Shown: one piece after another, positions 6,835-9,815 of the stretch
Layout: every line of letters begins with the position of its first letter
How positions within the stretch are numbered: the first letter of the stretch is position 1
Assembly (NCBI GenBank): GCA_011525265.1
Contig: WTHV01000105.1
Coordinates: 1-9,815, forward strand
Direction of reading: 5' to 3'
Source: Alphaproteobacteria bacterium
GTDB taxonomy: Bacteria; Pseudomonadota; Alphaproteobacteria; Puniceispirillales; Puniceispirillaceae
DNA: 9,815 nt
Program-made: the position numbers and the translations under genes
Notes under the pieces: model-generated
The model's input: only the letters and a program-made list of their open reading frames with translations
What the model was told of the DNA's origin: nothing
The model's database searches: none

Positions 6835-7332
6835 TTATGATTGCTTCTTTTGACTCTTAGCCTGTTTCATCAAGCTAATCATCCAGATTGCCACACCACA
6901 AAAAATTGCAGCATCAGCTATATTAAACGATGGATAATGCCATGTTCCAAGGTGAAAATCGATAAAATCTACAACTTTACCGTAAATCTGCCTGTCGATC
7001 ACATTTCCAATGGCACCACCTGCGATAAGGGATGCGGCATTTTTCTGGCCCTTACGTAACTCAGGAAGCTGGAAAAACAGCCATAGACAAACGATAACAG
7101 CCAATAATGATATGCCATGACGTGTCCAAATCCCCCCGCTTGCCAAGAAGCCAAAGCTGACCCCTTCATTCCATGCCGGTGCGAAATTCAGAAACGGCAA
7201 TATCTCAACTACGCGCGGTGGGTTAAATATCCACTCTAGCATCACAGATTTACTAACCCAATCCATGATGATGATCACAAATGCAACAAGCAAGAATGAC
7301 TGTATGTCCTTTTTTGCAGGCATTGTGATCAT
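6835..7332 (-). CDS. lspA: Lipoprotein signal peptidase (signal peptidase II)
   Basis: LspA is the inner-membrane aspartyl peptidase that cuts prolipoprotein signal peptides before the lipidated Cys. The 165-residue protein has the expected length and four hydrophobic segments (about 10-30, 55-65 with the preceding loop, 73-90 and 138-156). Family motifs are all present: LNFAPAWNEGVSFG, GGAIGNVIDRQIYGKVVDFIDFH with catalytic Asp113, and WHYPSFNIADAAI with catalytic Asp140. The C-terminus is basic (KQAKSQKKQS), as expected for a cytoplasmic tail. ATG 7332 is favoured over ATG 7323 because AGGGG lies 7 bases upstream of it. It follows ileS after 29 bases, the widely conserved ileS-lspA order of proteobacteria, and precedes a lipoprotein gene by 12 bases. 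Confidence 0.97.
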   Translation of the reverse strand: MITMPAKKDIQSFLLVAFVIIIMDWVSKSVMLEWIFNPPRVVEILPFLNFAPAWNEGVSFGFLASGGIWTRHGISLLAVIVCLWLFFQLPELRKGQKNAASLIAGGAIGNVIDRQIYGKVVDFIDFHLGTWHYPSFNIADAAIFCGVAIWMISLMKQAKSQKKQS

Positions 7333-7344
7333 GACCTATCCCCT

Positions 7345-7366
7345 ATTATCTAGCTAATTATCTAGC
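7345..7366 (-). repeat. 12-base tandem duplication spanning the ileS stop
   Basis: The 10-mer GCTAGATAAT (minus strand) occurs at 7357-7366 and again at 7345-7354, two bases apart, as in a 12-base tandem duplication. The first copy contains the ileS TAG stop (7362-7364). The second puts another TAG in the same frame four codons later. It fills most of the ileS-lspA gap. Probably a replication-slippage scar. Confidence 0.7.
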
Positions 7367-9815
7367 CAAGTGCTGTGACCACATCATCACAGCGTCCACA
7401 AATCGGCGCATCTTGCGTGACGTCTTCTAGGATTTTCCAACAACGCTGACATTTGCCGCCATCTGCCACACCGATTGCGACACCTACTTGCGGTAAATCA
7501 TCAAGCGTGAAGGCGTCTTTGGGCACATCTGCAATCTCGAGGCTTGCTGATGAGGTGATGAATAAGGCAGCCAAATCTTGACCTTCTAGAAGCTGTGCCA
7601 AATCAGCAGGCATAGACAAAGCGGCTGTGGCCTGCAAAGAACCACCGACCTTGCCATCATTACGTGCCTGTTCAATCGCTGATGTCACCACTGAACGGAT
7701 TTTGCGAATTTGTGACCATTTTGCCCCAAGTGCTTCATCTGCCCATTGTGCCTCTAATGGCTGATAGGTGCGCATATGAATTGAGGTGCCTTCATTGCCG
7801 GCATAGGCCTGCCACGCTTCTTCTGCTGTAAAGCACAAGATAGGCGCAATCCATGCCACAAGTGATTCAAACGTGCGCACCATCGCAAGGCGCGTTGCTT
7901 TACGCGCTGATGAGGCCAGGTCATCACAATAGAGTCTGTCTTTGCGAATATCAAAATAAAAGGCAGACAGATCAGCATTACAAAAATCATGCAATGTTGT
8001 GAATACACCATGGAAATCATAAGCAGCTGATTTGTCTCTGACCTCTGCATCAATCTCTGTGAGGCGATGCAAAATCCATCTATCAAGCTCTGGCATATCC
8101 TTATAGGCCACCTCTTCAGAGGCATCAAACCCTTCAATCGCACCAAGCAAATAGCGCAAGGTGTTACGGATACGGCGATAATGATCTGTTTGGCGTTTGA
8201 TGATCTCACCACCAATACGCAAATCATCATAATAATCAGATGAGACAACCCACAAGCGCAGAATATCAGCGCCATTTTGCTCAATAATCTTTTGTGGCAG
8301 AACCACATTGCCAAGTGATTTTGACATTTTGCGTCCCTGCTCATCAAGGACGAACCCATGTGTCAAAACCCCCTTATAGGGCGCTCTGCCTCTGGTGCCA
8401 CATGATTCAAGCAATGAGGAATGGAACCAGCCGCGATGCTGATCAGACCCTTCAAGATAGAGATCAGCTGGTGATTGCAAATCATCACGTGCCTCTAGCA
8501 CAAAGGCGTGGGTTGAACCTGAATCAAACCACACATCAGCAATATCTTTCACCTGTTCATAATCATCTGCTTTGTAATCATTGCCAAGGAAGCGTTGTGG
8601 GTTTTCTGTGAACCAGATATCACAGCCCTCTTCTGCAAAGGCCTCAACAATACGGTCAACCACATTTTGATCACGCAATGGCTCTCCAGTGACCTTATTC
8701 ACAAATACTGGAATTGGCACACCCCACGCACGTTGGCGCGATAAGCACCAATCTGGACGGTTGGCAATCATAGAAGAGAGACGCGTCTGACCGGCAGGGG
8801 GATAAAAGGCTGTCTTTTCAATCTCTGCCAATGCGGTATCACGCAGATTATTCTGCGTCATAGAGATAAACCATTGTGCCGTATTACGATAAATCACAGG
8901 GGCTTTTGAGCGCCAAGAATGCGGGTATGAATGGACAAGCTGACCCATTGCAATCAGGCCGCCATGCTCTGCCATGATATCGGCGATTTTCTGATTATCG
9001 CGCAAGACATGCATACCGCCAAAGAGTGGCAAATGCTCTGCCAGCATCCCATTTTCACCAACCGTATCAGGCACAGCCACGCCATGTTTGATATGGGCAA
9101 GTTCATAATCTTCTGGGCCATGACCGGGGGCGATATGCACAAAGCCTGTCCCTTGATCTGTGGTCACATAATCACCAGCAAAAGCAGGAACGTTATGATC
9201 ATAGCCTGCCGCGGCAAGCGGATGGCTTGCCACAAGCCCGTCTAGCTTATCACCTGTGAAACGCAGCTCTTCTGAAATCTCAGAAATCTTAGCTGCTTTT
9301 AATGTATCATCTAGCAAATCAGCCGCGATGATAAGCCTGTCACCAGCAGCAGCTAATGCGCCGTCTTCTGTTGCTTTGACCGTGAAGCACACATAGGAAA
9401 TATCATTGCCATAAGCCAGCGCTCTATTGCCTGGCATTGTCCATGGTGTGGTTGTCCAAATAACAATATGCGCACCTTTGATGGCATCCAAGCTTGTCTC
9501 TTTGACTTCAAATTTGGCATAGATTGTCACTGATTTATGATCGGCATATTCTACTTCTGCCTCTGCCAGTGCTGTCTTTTCAACAGGTGACCACATCACA
9601 GGCTTGGCGCCACGATACAGACCGCCATTAAGCAAGAATTTGCCAATTTCTTTGGCAATCAGTGATTCTGATTCATAACGCATAGTCTTATAGGGCGTCT
9701 CGAAATCACCCAACACGCCAAGACGCTTGAACTCTTCTGATTGCACGTCAAGCCAATGGGCGGCAAAATTACGGCATTCTTCGCGGAATTCAGTGATATC
9801 CACCTCATCCTTATC
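7362..9815 (-). CDS. ileS: Isoleucyl-tRNA synthetase, 5' end beyond the window
   Basis: IleS charges tRNA-Ile with isoleucine and edits mischarged valine. The 817 residues in the window lack the N-terminus, including the HIGH motif. The frame stays open to the right edge (residues KDEVDITEFREEC), so the GTG at 9803 is an internal codon, not a start. By comparison with the E. coli protein (about 938 residues), roughly 120 residues are missing. In order: the remaining catalytic part (RLGVLGDFETPYKTM), the CP1 editing domain (IVIWTTTPWTMPGNRALA; TDQGTGFVHIAPGHGPEDY), the KMSKS loop intact at 8316-8330, the anticodon-binding helical domain, and a C-terminal zinc ribbon CxxC...CxxC (KCQRCWK, ICGRCDD) ending in VTALG. 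The zinc ribbon marks the usual bacterial type. It is the first visible gene of an apparent ileS-lspA-lipoprotein-mutL operon; the promoter lies outside the window. Confidence 0.98.
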   Translation of the reverse strand, partial: DKDEVDITEFREECRNFAAHWLDVQSEEFKRLGVLGDFETPYKTMRYESESLIAKEIGKFLLNGGLYRGAKPVMWSPVEKTALAEAEVEYADHKSVTIYAKFEVKETSLDAIKGAHIVIWTTTPWTMPGNRALAYGNDISYVCFTVKATEDGALAAAGDRLIIAADLLDDTLKAAKISEISEELRFTGDKLDGLVASHPLAAAGYDHNVPAFAGDYVTTDQGTGFVHIAPGHGPEDYELAHIKHGVAVPDTVGENGMLAEHLPLFGGMHVLRDNQKIADIMAEHGGLIAMGQLVHSYPHSWRSKAPVIYRNTAQWFISMTQNNLRDTALAEIEKTAFYPPAGQTRLSSMIANRPDWCLSRQRAWGVPIPVFVNKVTGEPLRDQNVVDRIVEAFAEEGCDIWFTENPQRFLGNDYKADDYEQVKDIADVWFDSGSTHAFVLEARDDLQSPADLYLEGSDQHRGWFHSSLLESCGTRGRAPYKGVLTHGFVLDEQGRKMSKSLGNVVLPQKIIEQNGADILRLWVVSSDYYDDLRIGGEIIKRQTDHYRRIRNTLRYLLGAIEGFDASEEVAYKDMPELDRWILHRLTEIDAEVRDKSAAYDFHGVFTTLHDFCNADLSAFYFDIRKDRLYCDDLASSARKATRLAMVRTFESLVAWIAPILCFTAEEAWQAYAGNEGTSIHMRTYQPLEAQWADEALGAKWSQIRKIRSVVTSAIEQARNDGKVGGSLQATAALSMPADLAQLLEGQDLAALFITSSASLEIADVPKDAFTLDDLPQVGVAIGVADGGKCQRCWKILEDVTQDAPICGRCDDVVTALG

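Noticed and set aside
7754..8359. 201-residue open frame on the same strand inside ileS
   Set aside because: It is a shifted frame of the KMSKS and anticodon-binding region of ileS. Its composition, rich in Cys, Met, Arg and Ile, is not protein-like and ileS is intact there.

Overview
The window reads as ordinary chromosomal housekeeping DNA from an alphaproteobacterium. The signs are the gene set and order (xseA, purD, tadA, rluB, rsmD, mutL, a DUF3035/BamF-type lipoprotein, lspA, ileS), the DUF3035 lipoprotein itself (a family known mainly from alphaproteobacteria), moderate GC by eye, and few GANTC sites. A marine SAR116-like lineage is possible, but that is only a guess from composition and compactness. 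Coding density is very high: gaps run from 10 to about 75 bases and there is no gene-free stretch over 300 bases. I see no tRNA or rRNA gene, insertion sequence, phage gene, CRISPR array or defence or toxin module.

Layout, left to right: (1) xseA, minus strand, cut by the left edge. (2) A short divergent spacer that holds a terminator-like hairpin pointing into purD. (3) purD, plus strand, whose stop overlaps the stop of tadA by 4 bases. (4) tadA, minus strand, divergent from (5) rluB, plus strand, which overlaps (6) rsmD by 35 bases. (7) A minus-strand run that in transcription order is ileS (5' end beyond the right edge), lspA, DUF3035 lipoprotein, mutL, with gaps of 29, 12 and 21 bases. 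It looks like one operon and meets rsmD tail to tail across 10 bases.

The genes fall into a few jobs. purD makes GAR for purine synthesis. xseA and mutL act in DNA repair. tadA (tRNA-Arg wobble inosine), rluB (23S pseudouridine), rsmD (16S m2G) and ileS (Ile-tRNA charging) serve translation. lspA matures lipoproteins, and the gene directly after it encodes a lipoprotein with a lipobox, so enzyme and probable substrate are co-transcribed.

No previously undescribed system is visible. The observations most worth checking are regulatory: a hairpin with a T-run in the purD leader, and a self-complementary TTGCAA that could be the -35 element for both tadA and rluB, with both predicted transcripts starting at the start codon.
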